DNA of 64,000 nucleotides from Albula goreensis (lineage: Eukaryota; Chordata; Actinopteri; Albuliformes; Albulidae): the NCBI GenBank assembly GCA_022829145.1, contig CM040741.1, positions 55,734,180 to 55,798,179 of the forward strand, in the 5' to 3' direction. Within the stretch, counting starts at the first letter, position 1, and each line of letters starts with the position of its first letter. Below the pieces are notes generated by a model. It was given only the letters and a program-made list of their open reading frames with translations. It was not told where the DNA came from and made no database searches. Positions 34,007 through 42,880 of this stretch are shown here, piece after piece. A program made the translations under genes and the position numbers.

Positions 34007-36102
34007 CAGCAGACATGCATGCAAGTGCACATCCCTACAAGAATGTGTGTATGCACATACAGGTAAAAGCCAAGACAAGTCACATTTAGCAAATAAAGGG
34101 AGATAACTGGTCTAATTCCACATTGAGAAATAGGGGTGGTCTACAAGATGTCTAAAAATATTTACATTACTCAGATTCCTTCATCTGAAATGTGATCAGG
34201 TTTGCATGAGTGGATGAATATTATACTGTTATTCCCTTTTGCTAATTTCATTTAATGAAGACCTTGAAACTTTACCCTAGCTTATGGTAGCAGGCAGTTG
34301 TATACCATCTACAAACATGGCCCATAGAAACAGATATTGCTCAACAAAGCAAACATTGACACACCATTTCAGTAGTCAAGTAGTGGTATGAGGCCCTTTG
34401 CAATATTTCAGTTGTATGGGTTTGGGAGGGCTTGACTACTGAATATAGTTAGGTCTCCATTTACACAGTAGTCACAAGCTCTGGAAAATCCACCAACCAA
34501 CAGAAGCCATGTAAAGAGATGTCAAGGCTCCAAAGGGAATAGAAGGGTTTTACATTCTGGGCTCCCAAACTGACCTCCTTAATCCAATAAAGATTTTATT
34601 TTAAAATGAAAATAGTTTAAACTTCCTCTTGACCTTCAGCTATTTTCAGGGATGAATGTGATATAAGGGTAATGTTCATGGTTGTTAAATTCCACTCCCA
34701 CATTTCTGAGCTTTTTTTGTGCTCTGCTATCAACATTTCTCAGCATTCTTTATGGCAGACATAACTTTTGGTGATATTACGAGCAATTACATAATGCACG
34801 AGAAACTGCATAACTGAAATGGCTTAAAATAGCATTTGGATTTTGCATAGAATATAGTTTTAGTTTGGCCTATTTGTTAAGTGCATTAAGGAAATTAACC
34901 AGTTTTATCATTCACACAGATTGCTTCTTTTGGCAGTCATAGACATGCAGATGTAAATGCATTAGAGCTAATAATTTTCAGCCCCGGATTAAGAAATTCC
35001 CTTGAAACGAGAAACTAAATTTGGGCAATCATTCATACATAGCAAGAGCGTTATGTTGATCCAAAAACTAAATACATAACGAATAATGAACATTAACATG
35101 CCATTAACTCAAAACAGCAGAATCAGCTATGCACTGTGACTTTCCGAACAAATTATGAACGTACATGATTGCATTTATTGAAAACTATGAGCATTTTGAT
35201 GTCTAGATGAATTAAGAGGTTCCACTTACCAGCCCAGCGCAGGTGCTGAATGAGGCGAGGGAACCTGCGTAATTGAGAACAGTCCCGCTGAAATAGCACG
35301 CAGTCTCCGCGTTGGCAGAGGAAGGAGCTGGCGAGACCCGCGGAGATGCCTTTCGTGCTTTCGGTCTCTTCTCCACCGTGAATTTCTGGGACAAAAAACG
35401 GGTATCCCTCTTCAAAATGAGGTGCAGGTCCTTGCCAAAAGCCGCGATTTTCAGCCTCAATCCAGAGGAAGCCAACATTTGCGGTCCTGGAGGTTCCCAG
35501 TGGTGTAACTCTTGAGACTCGTACTCTTCCCAGTTAGAAATAGAGCGGACCTCCCGAGAGCTGCTCCCGGCGCTGGCATCTCCCCCTCGGCCGTTTGGTC
35601 TGGCGGGATCCGGTGGGGTTGTGTCTGGAAGAACCACCGGGAAAAATATCTCCGACTCCGAATCCTGCAGTTGCAGACCTGAAAGTGCCCGAGTTAGGAG
35701 TTAGTGAAGAAAAATGGAGAGGAGTAAAAAAGTGATTCCTGCAGCAAGCAGAAGGTTAAAAACACATTAGTGATGAGAAGCACAGATTTCACCCTAGTTA
35801 CAGACACACACGTCACATTTTAAATCAGAATGTCACCTGAAAATGCTTATTTTAATCTGTATTTTTCCTCCACGTACCCTGCAGCTTTACAGAATATGTG
35901 TACAGCAACAACTGCAGCCTAACCCGGTGGTCTTCAATAACACTGTGTATACTGTTCAGCAGTTTTGAAAATGACATTCAAGTAAACTTGCAAAGAACGA
36001 TTCATACAGTGAGTTTTGAAAGGTGTTATTTCTACCTGAAATGACAGTAGCCCATAAAAGAAACAACTGATGGAAAATTCTACTGATGCGACTCGGATGC
36101 AT
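2678..36102 (-). CDS. adamts19: ADAMTS19, 5' part (exons 1-9, incomplete at left edge)
   Basis: This is the overall gene span; the coding parts are 36036-36102, 35230-35678, 28737-28896, 26135-26307, 25051-25134, 23708-23862, 20897-20940, 14775-14880 and 2678-2818 on the minus strand. ADAMTS19 is a secreted zinc metalloprotease. In humans, loss of it causes heart-valve disease; its substrates are poorly known. The 1379 coding bases give about 459 residues: signal peptide, propeptide with cysteine switch (NYCGV, Cys 221), furin-type sites RRKR (203-206) and RGKR (240-243), then the metalloprotease domain with HEMGHNMGVSH (His408, Glu409, His412, His418) and Met-turn Met432. All intron phases agree. 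ADAMTS19 is favoured over its paralogue ADAMTS17 because of stretches such as [24 protein letters not shown] and GQNLGDVSW, which match ADAMTS19 as recalled. The rest of the roughly 1200-residue protein is outside the window. Confidence 0.93.
3949..4024. repeat. Imperfect CA-rich repeat
   Basis: A run of CACA and CACG/CAGA variants, an interrupted microsatellite. Confidence 0.7.
4890..5268 (+). repeat. LINE-like 3' tail ending in CTTGAAC repeats
   Basis: The stretch is T-rich and ends with gacaaataaagaaccttgaa followed by repeats of cttgaac. Short tandem repeats after an AATAAAG-like signal are typical of the 3' ends of L2/CR1-type LINEs in fish. No reverse transcriptase coding sequence was seen, so this would be a heavily 5'-truncated copy. 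The left limit is uncertain. Confidence 0.5.
5850..5879. repeat. Perfect 13-bp hairpin
   Basis: Arms cattttttggtga and tcaccaaaaaatg surround a 4-base loop (tatc). It could be a relic of a palindromic MITE. It is in intron 8. Confidence 0.8.
6085..7239 (+). mobile_element. Tc1-like DNA transposon with both terminal repeats, inactive
   Basis: Terminal inverted repeats CAGTACTGTGCAAAAGT (6085-6101) and ACTTTTGCACAGTACTG (7223-7239) are exact and flanked by TA on both sides (6083-6084, 7240-7241). Inside, the plus strand encodes parts of a Tc1 transposase: [37 protein letters not shown] (second catalytic Asp) and [20 protein letters not shown] (final catalytic Glu region). The 1155-bp length is less than the roughly 1.3-1.6 kb usual for autonomous Tc1, and stops (for example after VIFER at 6353-6355) break the frame, so it cannot make an active enzyme. 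Confidence 0.92.
7545..7628. repeat. CCA run followed by GA microsatellite
   Basis: A short (CCA)n run at about 7547-7563 is followed by (GA)n at 7598-7628. It is simple sequence in intron 8. Confidence 0.9.
12045..12232. mobile_element. MITE with 22-bp perfect inverted repeats (copy 1)
   Basis: The arms aacatttgtccttaactttg+ac (12051-12072) and their exact reverse complement (12206-12227) enclose about 133 bp without coding potential. Imperfect similarity continues outwards for several bases. A related copy with near-identical left sequence lies at 54541-54712. This is a non-autonomous DNA transposon family of unknown type; the target duplication is not clear. Confidence 0.8.
14775..14880 (-). 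CDS. adamts19: ADAMTS19 exon 8: first half of the zinc site
   Basis: This exon encodes residues 378-412 plus two bases of Asn413. The acceptor is gatttgcctgcag|GG and the donor CACAA|gtgagt. The translation runs [15 protein letters not shown] then [20 protein letters not shown], ending exactly on the second zinc-binding histidine. Catalytic Glu409 lies between zinc ligands His408 and His412. [10 protein letters not shown] and HEMGH are ADAMTS19-type. All catalytic residues in this exon are intact. Confidence 0.96.
15690..15760 (-). repeat. CAATT-repeat tail of a retroelement (possible)
   Basis: Repeats of attcaattcag/ttcaattcaa are followed by tatactgtattggcttgaaa. Fish genomes have many elements ending in such ttcaatt repeats next to a tattggc motif. 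No body of an element was recognised, so this is only suggestive. Confidence 0.4.
18630..18660. repeat. CA microsatellite
   Basis: Uninterrupted (CA)15 in intron 7. Confidence 0.95.
20897..20940 (-). CDS. adamts19: ADAMTS19 exon 7: 44-base micro-exon
   Basis: This very short exon is missed by ORF searches. The acceptor is tatgtttcag|GAAGG and the donor GTAG|gtaagt. It completes Arg363, then encodes [14 protein letters not shown] and the first base of Gly378. This matches the strictly conserved [14 protein letters not shown] segment of ADAMTS17 and ADAMTS19. Phases on both sides (2 in, 1 out) agree with exons 6 and 8. Confidence 0.95.
23272..23310. repeat. Perfect 16-bp inverted repeat
   Basis: Arms atgcatctgtttaaag (23272-23287) and ctttaaacagatgcat (23295-23310) are separated by 7 bases. 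The structure lies 35 bp from a long TA run, in intron 6. Confidence 0.9.
23345..23392. repeat. TA microsatellite
   Basis: An uninterrupted (TA)24 run in intron 6. Such runs can form cruciforms and are length-variable. Confidence 0.95.
23708..23862 (-). CDS. adamts19: ADAMTS19 exon 6: metalloprotease domain
   Basis: This exon encodes residues 312-362 plus two bases. The acceptor is gtgttcacag|GCG and the donor ACAAG|gtatgg. It contains [20 protein letters not shown], near-identical to vertebrate ADAMTS19, then a variable stretch [19 protein letters not shown] and the conserved [10 protein letters not shown]. The variable stretch differs strongly from the human residues and seems about one residue shorter. 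It lies in a surface loop region of the family, so the gene is probably still functional. Confidence 0.95.
23863..25050 (-). other. ADAMTS19 intron 5 (1.2 kb)
   Basis: This is a phase-0 intron. The only clear structure is the 43-bp tandem repeat (24925-25045) next to the exon 5 donor. The rest is AT-rich with no recognised element. Confidence 0.85.
24925..25045. repeat. 43-bp tandem repeat next to the exon 5 donor
   Basis: The word tgatcag recurs at 24929, 24972 and 25015, exactly 43 bases apart each time, with matching TG-rich sequence after it. The last copy runs up to within a few bases of the exon 5 splice donor (25045-25050). Confidence 0.75.
25051..25134 (-). CDS. adamts19: ADAMTS19 exon 5: metalloprotease domain
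   Basis: This is an 84-base exon encoding residues 284-311. The acceptor is attttttcaag|GTG and the donor CCA|gtaagg. The translation [20 protein letters not shown] followed by LVLLQETP is the canonical ADAMTS catalytic segment, a helix and a beta strand. It enters and leaves at phase 0. A 43-bp tandem repeat begins almost directly after its donor site. Confidence 0.95.
25135..26134 (-). other. ADAMTS19 intron 4 (1.0 kb)
   Basis: This is a phase-0 intron. It holds the strong hairpin at 25856-25904 and short direct repeats of ataattcat near 25512-25537. No coding signal was seen. Confidence 0.85.
25856..25904 (-). repeat. Near-perfect 21-bp hairpin in intron 4
   Basis: Arms at 25856-25876 (attgataaaactaagaacac+t) and 25884-25904 pair over 21 bases with one exception, around a 7-base loop. 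In the ADAMTS19 transcript (minus strand) the exception is a G-U wobble; on the plus strand it is an A-C mismatch. Pairing resumes for a few bases beyond a one-base bulge. It may be a decayed palindromic transposon or a small-RNA precursor; the sequence does not match a microRNA I recognise. Confidence 0.85.
26135..26307 (-). CDS. adamts19: ADAMTS19 exon 4: second furin site and metalloprotease start
   Basis: This exon encodes residues 226-283. The acceptor is ttttttctccag|AGAGG; an alternative acceptor two bases on would break the frame. The donor is AATATG|gtatgg. It contains a basic linker, the convertase site RGKR (240-243), then [19 protein letters not shown] and [20 protein letters not shown], the first beta strand and helix of the catalytic domain. 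VADP and MVSYHG point to ADAMTS19 rather than ADAMTS17, which I recall as VADADMVQYHG. Confidence 0.95.
26308..28736 (-). other. ADAMTS19 intron 3 (2.4 kb)
   Basis: This is a phase-1 intron, AT-rich. It contains a MITE-like inverted-repeat element (28316-28481). The stretch 27,480-28,150 is rich in TAAT/ATTA motifs and free of obvious repeats. Nothing else was recognised. Confidence 0.85.
28316..28481. mobile_element. MITE-like element with ~20-bp inverted repeats
   Basis: The left end cctcatttatcaagcattta (28318-28337) is matched by a right end taaatgattgataaatgaag (28460-28479) with few mismatches; about 120 bp of AT-rich, non-coding sequence lies between. Ends reading cctcatttatcaa resemble a widespread kind of short fish MITE, but the family is not certain. 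Confidence 0.65.
28737..28896 (-). CDS. adamts19: ADAMTS19 exon 3: propeptide end, furin site, cysteine switch
   Basis: This exon encodes residues 173-225 plus one base. The acceptor is a pyrimidine tract followed by cttcatctccag|ATGGGG, and the donor is CCAG|gtgtgt. The peptide starts [17 protein letters not shown], close to the human protein, followed by an N-glycosylation site NHT (189-191), the proprotein-convertase site RRKR (203-206) and NYCGV, whose Cys221 is the likely cysteine switch that keeps the zymogen inactive. The frame enters at phase 0 and leaves at phase 1. Confidence 0.93.
32005..32211 (-). repeat. tRNA-derived SINE, minus orientation
   Basis: Read on the minus strand from 32211, the element begins ggcagtgtaatataagggtt, followed by ggaactgggcttctaactca and a B-box-like ggtttcaggtttgtttccc. 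It continues with cttgagcaaggcacttaacc and ends with a tail resembling the complement of gatgctcttttcc...gacttata (32021-32044). This order is that of abundant teleost SINEs with tRNA-like heads. It is diverged but nearly full length. Confidence 0.75.
33959..34004. repeat. CA microsatellite
   Basis: (CA)23 inside a wider CA-rich block (about 33845-34030) in intron 2. Confidence 0.95.
35230..35678 (-). CDS. adamts19: ADAMTS19 exon 2: propeptide
   Basis: This exon encodes residues 23-172. The acceptor is cactttcag|GT and the donor is CTG|gtaagtgg. It starts with [18 protein letters not shown], matching the beginning of the mature human propeptide in position and pattern. It continues through SSREVRS and the conserved core [20 protein letters not shown], then [20 protein letters not shown], the typical ADAM/ADAMTS propeptide signature. 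The region between (about residues 40-85) is rich in Pro, Gly and Ser and poorly conserved. An in-frame stop lies just upstream of the acceptor and no ATG lies between, so the protein cannot start in this exon. The exon is clearly GC-richer than its surroundings. Confidence 0.92.
35679..36035 (-). other. ADAMTS19 intron 1 (357 bp)
   Basis: This is a short phase-1 intron with donor gtagaaat and acceptor ttcag. No repeats or other features were seen. Confidence 0.7.
36036..36102 (-). CDS. adamts19: ADAMTS19 exon 1: start codon and signal peptide
   Basis: An ATG at 36102 opens 22 codons plus one base. The peptide begins [10 protein letters not shown] and continues with a hydrophobic core, [13 protein letters not shown], as expected for a secreted protease. 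The donor is G|gtagaaat, and the single G joins GT of exon 2 to make Gly23, so the phase fits exactly. This ATG is the first in frame after an upstream in-frame TAA, and the base at -3 is A, a favourable Kozak position. The exon is short and was found by frame logic rather than by sequence similarity; the residues differ from the human signal peptide, which is normal for such regions. An RNA read across 35679-36035 would settle it. Confidence 0.75.
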
Positions 36103-36560
36103 ATTCTCTACTGTTAAATGCACTACTTTTCTAAATCGGCTTTATCTCCGTAATGTGCAACAATGACTATATATTGTCTAAGAAAATCGCTTTCAAGAAA
36201 CAAACGCCAAGTTATGTGTTGTCGGTGCACTGCCTGCTAGTTATATCCATGTCCTGGTGATTGCTGCTCTTTTTCTTCTCTCATATGCGATCGTTTCCAA
36301 ATGAATGAGTCCGCGTCCCGCAGAGTAAAAGTCAAGTTAGCACAGAAACAGCGCTGAGAAGAAGGAAGAAGAGAAAAGGAAAGAGAGAGAGCGCGAGATG
36401 CAAAGAGAGGGAGAGAGAGAGACAGAGAGGGAGAGATCGCATACAGTATGTATGATGTATGGGCAGAACAATGAGCGGTAGAGTGCACTAGAGAGGGTCC
36501 AGACGGCACGCTCTACATACAGTGCTGACATAGCCTACCCGACGCATAATATCGCCACAC
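36103..36560 (-). promoter_or_regulatory. adamts19: ADAMTS19 5' UTR / promoter candidate
   Basis: This is the stretch just upstream of the ATG at 36102. It has a GA-rich tract on the plus strand (about 36352-36440), which reads as a CT-rich tract in the gene's direction; such tracts are common in fish 5' UTRs and core promoters. No TATA box at a credible spacing was seen. The transcription start cannot be set from sequence alone. The region holds open frames on the minus strand, but they look like products of the low-complexity tract. Confidence 0.35.
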
Positions 36561-37670
36561 ATGTAGCATTGCCAAAAAATGGGAGGGGGTGCTGCGGTAA
36601 TGACCGGACTAATTACTATGCGCATTAGTCTCTTTATTTCAAGGCGGCAGTGTGCCAGTGTTCGACAATCTCACAGGTTGTTACTTACATTCTGTACATC
36701 TATGGGTTTGTGTTGTCATACATTCGATATTTTGAGTGCTATTTATATTTACAACCGTACCTGTAAATGTGAATTACTGGTGGGCATATTCCAACATGTT
36801 CCCTAACCATTTATGTAACATTTGATGGGTTTAACGAAACACCTTAAGGAAAAGCTGCAGTTCTAAGAAGAGATAGTAAAGTTGTCTCGGGGTTGAAGTT
36901 TATGTTTTGATTAGTCGGTGATGTTTCTCCCCTTGAAATAATATCTTGAAGAAGAAATTACGAAGTAGTTGTTAACCGAACCCTCTTCGCTTGTCATTGC
37001 CTAAATCGAGGAAACTAACGAAAAACTTTTTCTTGCAAAAAGCAACATAGATGCGCATTGATGCCATGTGATATATTTTACTTTACTTGTACATTTACTA
37101 TTTTATTTATTTATGTGCGATGTGACTTTCCCCAGTCTGTTGGCCTTATGTTTCTTCAAGGTCATGGAGAGCTGGTTTTTTAGATTAGTTAAGCGTTCAC
37201 ACCAATCAAATCAGAGCATATAAAAATTATAAACAACACAATTCAAGGGGAACATGCATTCCTGGATTCCGTTTTACATTCCCATCAAATCTATCAGCTG
37301 GAATCGCTCAAAAGAACAGCACAACTTTGTGAACTGTTTTGTAAGCAGAGTGATTGACTTTGGAATTGAACTACATATTGGAAAACCCATAATGGAAAAC
37401 TCTAATTGGGAAGCACATATTGATAAGCGTTAATACAACATTTCATCAAGCAGAATGATATTCCCATGTCGACTCTTTCAGTCGGCTCGTTTATCACACT
37501 GCAGTTGTACCTGGTTAAGTACAAGTAAATTAAGCACAAACTCTAGTATCCATAATAGTGATTCATAGCCAAATATATTTTAATTTAAAAAGTGTGTACA
37601 GATCATGGAAGTTTTCAAATTTAGGCTGGATTTAATGAAGTGATCAGGGAGCTAATTACTGTATTATTAT
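36561..37670. other. Upstream flank of ADAMTS19, no element recognised
   Basis: This is the immediate upstream region. No coding frame with similarity, no clear repeat. It may contain promoter-proximal control elements, but none can be named from sequence alone. Confidence 0.5.
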
Positions 37671-37674
37671 CTAT

Positions 37675-38060
37675 TCCTAATCCTGACCCCTAAAACAACT
37701 CTGACAACATAATTTTTCTGCCTGACCTCTAACCTAAACCAAAAGCCTTAAACTAATCTCTAACCCAATGCCATAAACTAATCTGACCCCTAAACCCTGA
37801 ACTAACCTCTGACCCCTAAGCCCTGAACTAACCTCTGACCTCTAAACGCTGAACTAACCCCTGAGCTTGAAACTAACCTCTGACCCCTAAGTCCGAAGCT
37901 AACCTCTGACCTGTGAAACCTAAACTACTCCCTGACCCCAAAGACCCAAACAAACCTTTGACACCTAACCCCTAAACTACCCTCTGACCCCAAAGTCCCA
38001 ACCTAACCCCTTACCCCTTATCCATTCCCAAACCCTGACCCCAAACTACATCCTTAACCA
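37675..38060. repeat. C-rich 26-bp minisatellite (G-rich on gene strand)
   Basis: About a dozen or more degenerate units around the 26-base consensus ctaacctctgacccctaaac+cctgaa. The plus strand has almost no G and the minus strand has many GGGG/GGG runs. It begins about 1.57 kb upstream of the ADAMTS19 start codon. Confidence 0.85.
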
Positions 38061-40035
38061 AAGATTCATGAAAGATGGTTCACTTGTTAGCAAAACCTGT
38101 CACATTGCTAATATTAGCTTTAATGGGTCATGGTGCAGGAAATGTCAGAATTAGGTGAACTTGGGCTTTGAGACAGCAAGAGAACTTTGAGACGGTTAGA
38201 AGTAACTGGTCTCGTCTGAGAAACCAAAATATTATTTACAGAATAACACTTATATTTTTCACACGCAGGTTACTTTATTTTAGGGAGCTGTAATGGATTT
38301 TATGGTCAACATTCAACATTACCACAAATAATACTTCTTGTCATAAGTAGCACCATTGTCACTCATTGAAGGTTACATCAAAAGGCTCATCTTCTGTGGA
38401 GTGAAATTGCCCGACTGTATGACATTGCAGGTTGTAGACTTTGACAGCATGTTAACCATCTTGTTGCATAGAATCGTGGACTTACGCCTCAAATCCTAAC
38501 TTCTAACCCTCTGGCACAGGGTTAACACAAACCTTCACACAGGGTTCATGACTTGTAAAATTATGCCAATACTCTCAAAAACTTACAATGACCAAGATAG
38601 ATAGAAACATATAAGCAACCTTAAAGGGTTACATCCCTTCACAGACACTTGGCTCCATTATAGAGGTACCAAACACTTTCAATACTAGAATTTAAATTTT
38701 AAAAATGTGTTATTTTTCTCTTCATGGCATATGAAACGTAAGTACTAAAGCCTAACCTCAGTAAATCACATATACAGCTCTTCATGATCGACAAAAAATG
38801 AAATCAACTTTCCTCAATCATTTTGTTCAAATAACTTCACTGATATTAATCCATACATTTTCCAGCAAGGCAAGAGTGGCAGCAACCAGGGAAGTGCTGA
38901 AATAAAATTTAGAGATAAAGAGTAGAAAAACGGATGCAGCACCAATAACACAAGTGATGAGAACACTGACTTATGTGATGTGATTTTAATGTTATTATGT
39001 GTATGTATTATGACTATACCATGTGCATATATTTAAAAGTAGATATTACATTATGCATATTATATACCATTCTTTAAATCAATTTCTGGAGACAGGTATT
39101 GAATGGCTGAAAATAATCTAAAGCTGAAAACAAGTGGAATACATCTGAAATGGAAAAAGGGGTCCAAATGCATTGAGTGGCTTTGTATCAAATGTGAACA
39201 TTGAATTAATTGAGATCGGATGCTATTTACGGGTATTTTTTGATAAACAATAAATGCCATGGTAAAGTAATTGAATATTGTGTAACTAAATGCAATTTTT
39301 GGACAAAAGCTTTCTTTGTTTGATGGTTACATTTACCTAAACATTTCCCTAAGTTAAATTCCTTAATTTAATCAAGAAAAAACAATGTGTATGTCCATGC
39401 CAAACTGATTATTCCAAAAAAGGTTTTTCTTCCTCAAACATTTGAGTGAAAAGGCACCCGATATGTTACTCAACATATACTCAATTTACACAGGGTACTA
39501 TTTAACAGACATTCATTCTCTGAAAAAAATGTGTTTACCACAGAACACTAAGGAAAAGGAAACCAGTGGCATCCATACTTTGGGGACTAATTAATTAAGT
39601 TTCAGTTAGAGGTCAGTTAAATGTCTACTTTCATACCTCAGGAGTGCAGTTAAGGACAATAAATATGGTTGAGCCCTTGCCTGTTGTTAGTCATCCTCAT
39701 TGTGTGGCTGTTGCATTCCACTGAGAACTTTCCCTGGGTTTCATATTTTGGGAAGCACACCAACCTTTTCGGCCTGGGGCGTGTATTACACACAAGAATG
39801 GATAATCTATGCAGTACAGGTGGAGAGATTTGCCATTTTTCATTGCTCACACCCACAGTGCCTATGACAGCAAGTGTCCTGCCAGCTGGATCTATGTTCA
39901 TGTCATCTTATACAAGGTTTATGCAGAACTATTTTGGTATTTCCATGGCAAAAAACACATGTTGTGGCAGATCACTGGTGAACATATCTGCATATTCAGT
40001 TAGGGATTGGTATATAGTTTACAAAATTCAGTGTA
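38061..40035. other. Intergenic, no element recognised
   Basis: AT-rich sequence. An open frame of 136 codons lies at 39669-40079 (plus), overlapped by one of 83 codons on the other strand; neither resembles a known protein and the longer one runs into the mariner remnant that follows. Confidence 0.5.
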
Positions 40036-40513
40036 AATCTTCCCAAATCATTTGGGGGGTTATTATGAACAAGTTGTAAGAAAATTGAAAACTGCATTGG
40101 TGAGAAAAAGGCCAGGAAAGTTGCAGGAAAGGAACTTTTTCCATCACATCAATGCTCCCGCTCATTGTTCAAGGGTAGGAAGGGCTGTCCTACAAGAATT
40201 TAGTTGGGAAACCTTACCCCATCCACCCTACAGTCCTGATCTTCCCCCTTCAGACTTCTTTTTGTTCCCAAAACTCAAAGAACTTCTAAAAGGAACATGA
40301 TTTGAGTCCCTTGATGATGTTGCCATTCTGACATGGTGTAAATTGAAGAGCACAAAATTCTTCAGGAGAGGGTTAGAGAGATGGAAACACCACCTTCAGA
40401 AGTGTAGAGACCAGGATGGAGGATATGTTGAGAAACAATAGCATCACATGTTGATATTTTTGTTTAATAAAGGTGTCTACGCTTTTGTAGCAATACTTTT
40501 TGACTTACCCTCG
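40036..40513 (+). pseudogene. Mariner transposase remnant (C-terminal half)
   Basis: The plus-strand translation gives VVRKLKTALVRKRPGK, FFHHINAPAHCSRVGRAVLQ, FSWETLPHPPYSPDLPPSDF and FFLFPKLKELLKG, then LQKCRDQDGGYVEK near the end. This is the classic mariner order ending in PSDFFLF, the third catalytic Asp. At the usual HHDNAPAH motif the catalytic Asp is replaced (HHINAPAH), and a stop follows at about 40298. The N-terminal half and 5' terminal repeat were not found. The end, atactttttgacttaccctc, looks like a 3' terminal repeat. Confidence 0.88.
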
Positions 40514-42461
40514 TATGAGTAGAAGAAAATTCAACAAAACTTTATTCAAAACAGCAGGATGGTTGATGTGTTTTTATAGTAGCTCCATCTGTTTACCTGA
40601 AAAACCTCCAAATGCCTACTCAGTAGAAAATCTAAAATGCAAGGTGAAACAAAACATAAACCATAATTTACTACTGCACTAAAATTATCATCATGTAGAA
40701 AGAAGGCTTCTTGCCATAGCTGTAGTCATTACTAAGGCTGATTTTATGTCTCTTTTGGGTATTCAGTTACAATGATGGCATTTTAAAATTAATCCTGCCA
40801 TAATTCATGAGTGCCCTGGACTTGCTTTGATGTTGCAGCAGTTGTTTTTTGTTCCTTTTTGTCTAGCTTCATTTATATTATAACTGTTTTGTGTTATCAG
40901 CCAATTTGAAGCAATTTTCCTAATTAGGGCTATTTGTCAGTCAATTTCTAGTCCAGTATCTAAAAACGTTGGGATTCACTTTCTTTGTTTTATACTGCAC
41001 ACAGAAGCATTATTGCAGCAGGCGCATGTGCCTGTGTCAATCAGAAGCACAGAAACACTACACACTTCTGAGGAGTAATTCATGAGGTGCACACAACTGA
41101 CAAGAGCCCCGGACAGATAATCTGTTTTAAATATTATTCCACAAAGTCACAAAATCATACTCTACAAAACCTTAGTGTTGTAATCTGTCAGTTGGGAGAT
41201 CACAAATGATTAAGTAAGATGTACTTACATGGAGAAAAAACAAAGGTTGAAATAATAAAGCCAGATTCCATGTCAGATTAGTATCACATAAGTCATTACT
41301 CTCTCAGCTCTCCAGACTTTCATGTAAATGCTGAAATGAAGTTGTTCCAACAAAGAATAATGGGTTCTTTTTAAACACTAAATGGATGTAAATTGCTATT
41401 TTGAAATATGGCCTCTAACGTTAGCTCTAGATCACAGTGTACATTGAATTTACTCCACAATATTAAATAAGCACTGCCAAAAAGGGCATAAAATGTATTA
41501 CTGTTTTAAAACAAGGGAATATTATTCATTTATAAACTTTTTTTGAAGCTACACCCAACAGGTGTTTCAGTCATACAGTGAAAAGTACATCACTCCCAAT
41601 GCAATGAAAGGGTGAAACCACATTCTGTGGTAACAACAATTCACTAACAGGAGAAAAGTCCATCCCAAAGTGTTTGTTTTTTTCTCATAGTTGAGATTGC
41701 CAAGTTGCACTTTGGATGTTAGGGTAGTATGCCATTAAAAATTAAGTAAAAAGCAGTGATGATAATTCATTGTGAACGGGGTCTTGATGCACAGCATGGA
41801 TATTTGCCACTTTCACACATGGTTTCTGGCTTTTTGTTCATTTTTGATGTACCATTGCACTGAAGTGTTTTTGTAATTCCATCTTAAATGTGCAGTGCAC
41901 ATCAGACTGATGCTTAAGCTAAGTTTCTTTAAGCTAATCAGGGCAAATTCAAACTGCATTCACATATTTATGAAGTGCCATTTTGCACTCCATTCCTCAA
42001 TGCTAAATCATTACTCCACTCACATATGAGTCCAAGACAAAGCCTTACTTGACAAAGAGAAGAAAGTTTGTATAGAGCCTCACTGGTTATGGTAAACCTG
42101 GTTGAATGCCAGTGGCATTTACATGTATCTATATACTGTAAGATGAGTACACATAGTCAATGTACCAGAGCAGATTGAGGTTGAACAGAATTCAAATGGT
42201 TCTGTCAAACAGGCAAGTACCATCTATGCCATAATGGTCATTTTCACTCAATATACTACATATCTACATATCCTTATATAGATTCATTTTTTTGCAGAAC
42301 TACAAATATGCATGTATGTATCTCTGTACATTCTTTTAAATTCCCTTACATTATCAGCAATGAACTACAGGGTTATATCAAAGGTCAGTGAATACAAAAA
42401 AATGAAAACTGCCTGTTGCTTACTTAGTTCTAGCCTGTTTTACATATTAGAGTCAAAAAAT

Positions 42462-42462
42462 G

Positions 42463-42509
<47 letters not shown>
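42462..42509. repeat. TA/CA microsatellite
   Basis: A short TA run merges into (CA)19 (42472-42509). Confidence 0.95.
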
Positions 42510-42510
<1 letters not shown>

Positions 42511-42880
42511 AAAAGGATATCCATTAAAAAGAATAAAATAAAATAGCCTGCCAGATGTTACCATTTCGACAGTTGTATTTGAATGTGATTTTTGTTTTGG
42601 AATTGCTGAGTACACAACTGCCTGGCTAGTTTATAAATATTTGTCTCACACAATTCAGCTATAGTACATTTCACCACTGGACAGATGGTACTCTGAGTGT
42701 TAAAACCTGAACAGATTGTTGAATATTGGTTCTTATTGTTCAAAACAGATTTTTCTTGAGTGGCAAGGATGAAGTTCTAACACATTACCAAAAACAGCCT
42801 GGAGAGAAATGAGTAGAGGGTTATAATTGGTGTAGGCTCTGTTTTTGTGTGCAATTTATACGTATGTGTGAAAATTTGTT

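Larger units (their letters stand above)
28897..35229 (-). other. ADAMTS19 intron 2 (6.3 kb)
   Basis: This is a phase-0 intron. It holds a SINE on the minus strand (32005-32211), a long CA microsatellite (33959-34004) in a CA-rich block from about 33845, and a GC-rich patch with clustered CpGs at about 29990-30100. No further exon with family similarity was seen. Confidence 0.85.

Noticed and set aside
33839-34106. Long open frames on both strands
   Set aside because: They are translations of the CA microsatellite.
35212-35229. Extension of exon 2 past the donor in the open frame
   Set aside because: A consensus gtaagt donor sits at 35229-35224 and the joined exon 3 restores the conserved sequence, so these codons are intronic.
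36237-36531. Open frames on the minus strand upstream of the ADAMTS19 ATG, rich in Leu and Ser
   Set aside because: They are products of the CT-rich tract and lack a link to exon 2 in frame; the ATG at 36102 gives a better signal peptide.
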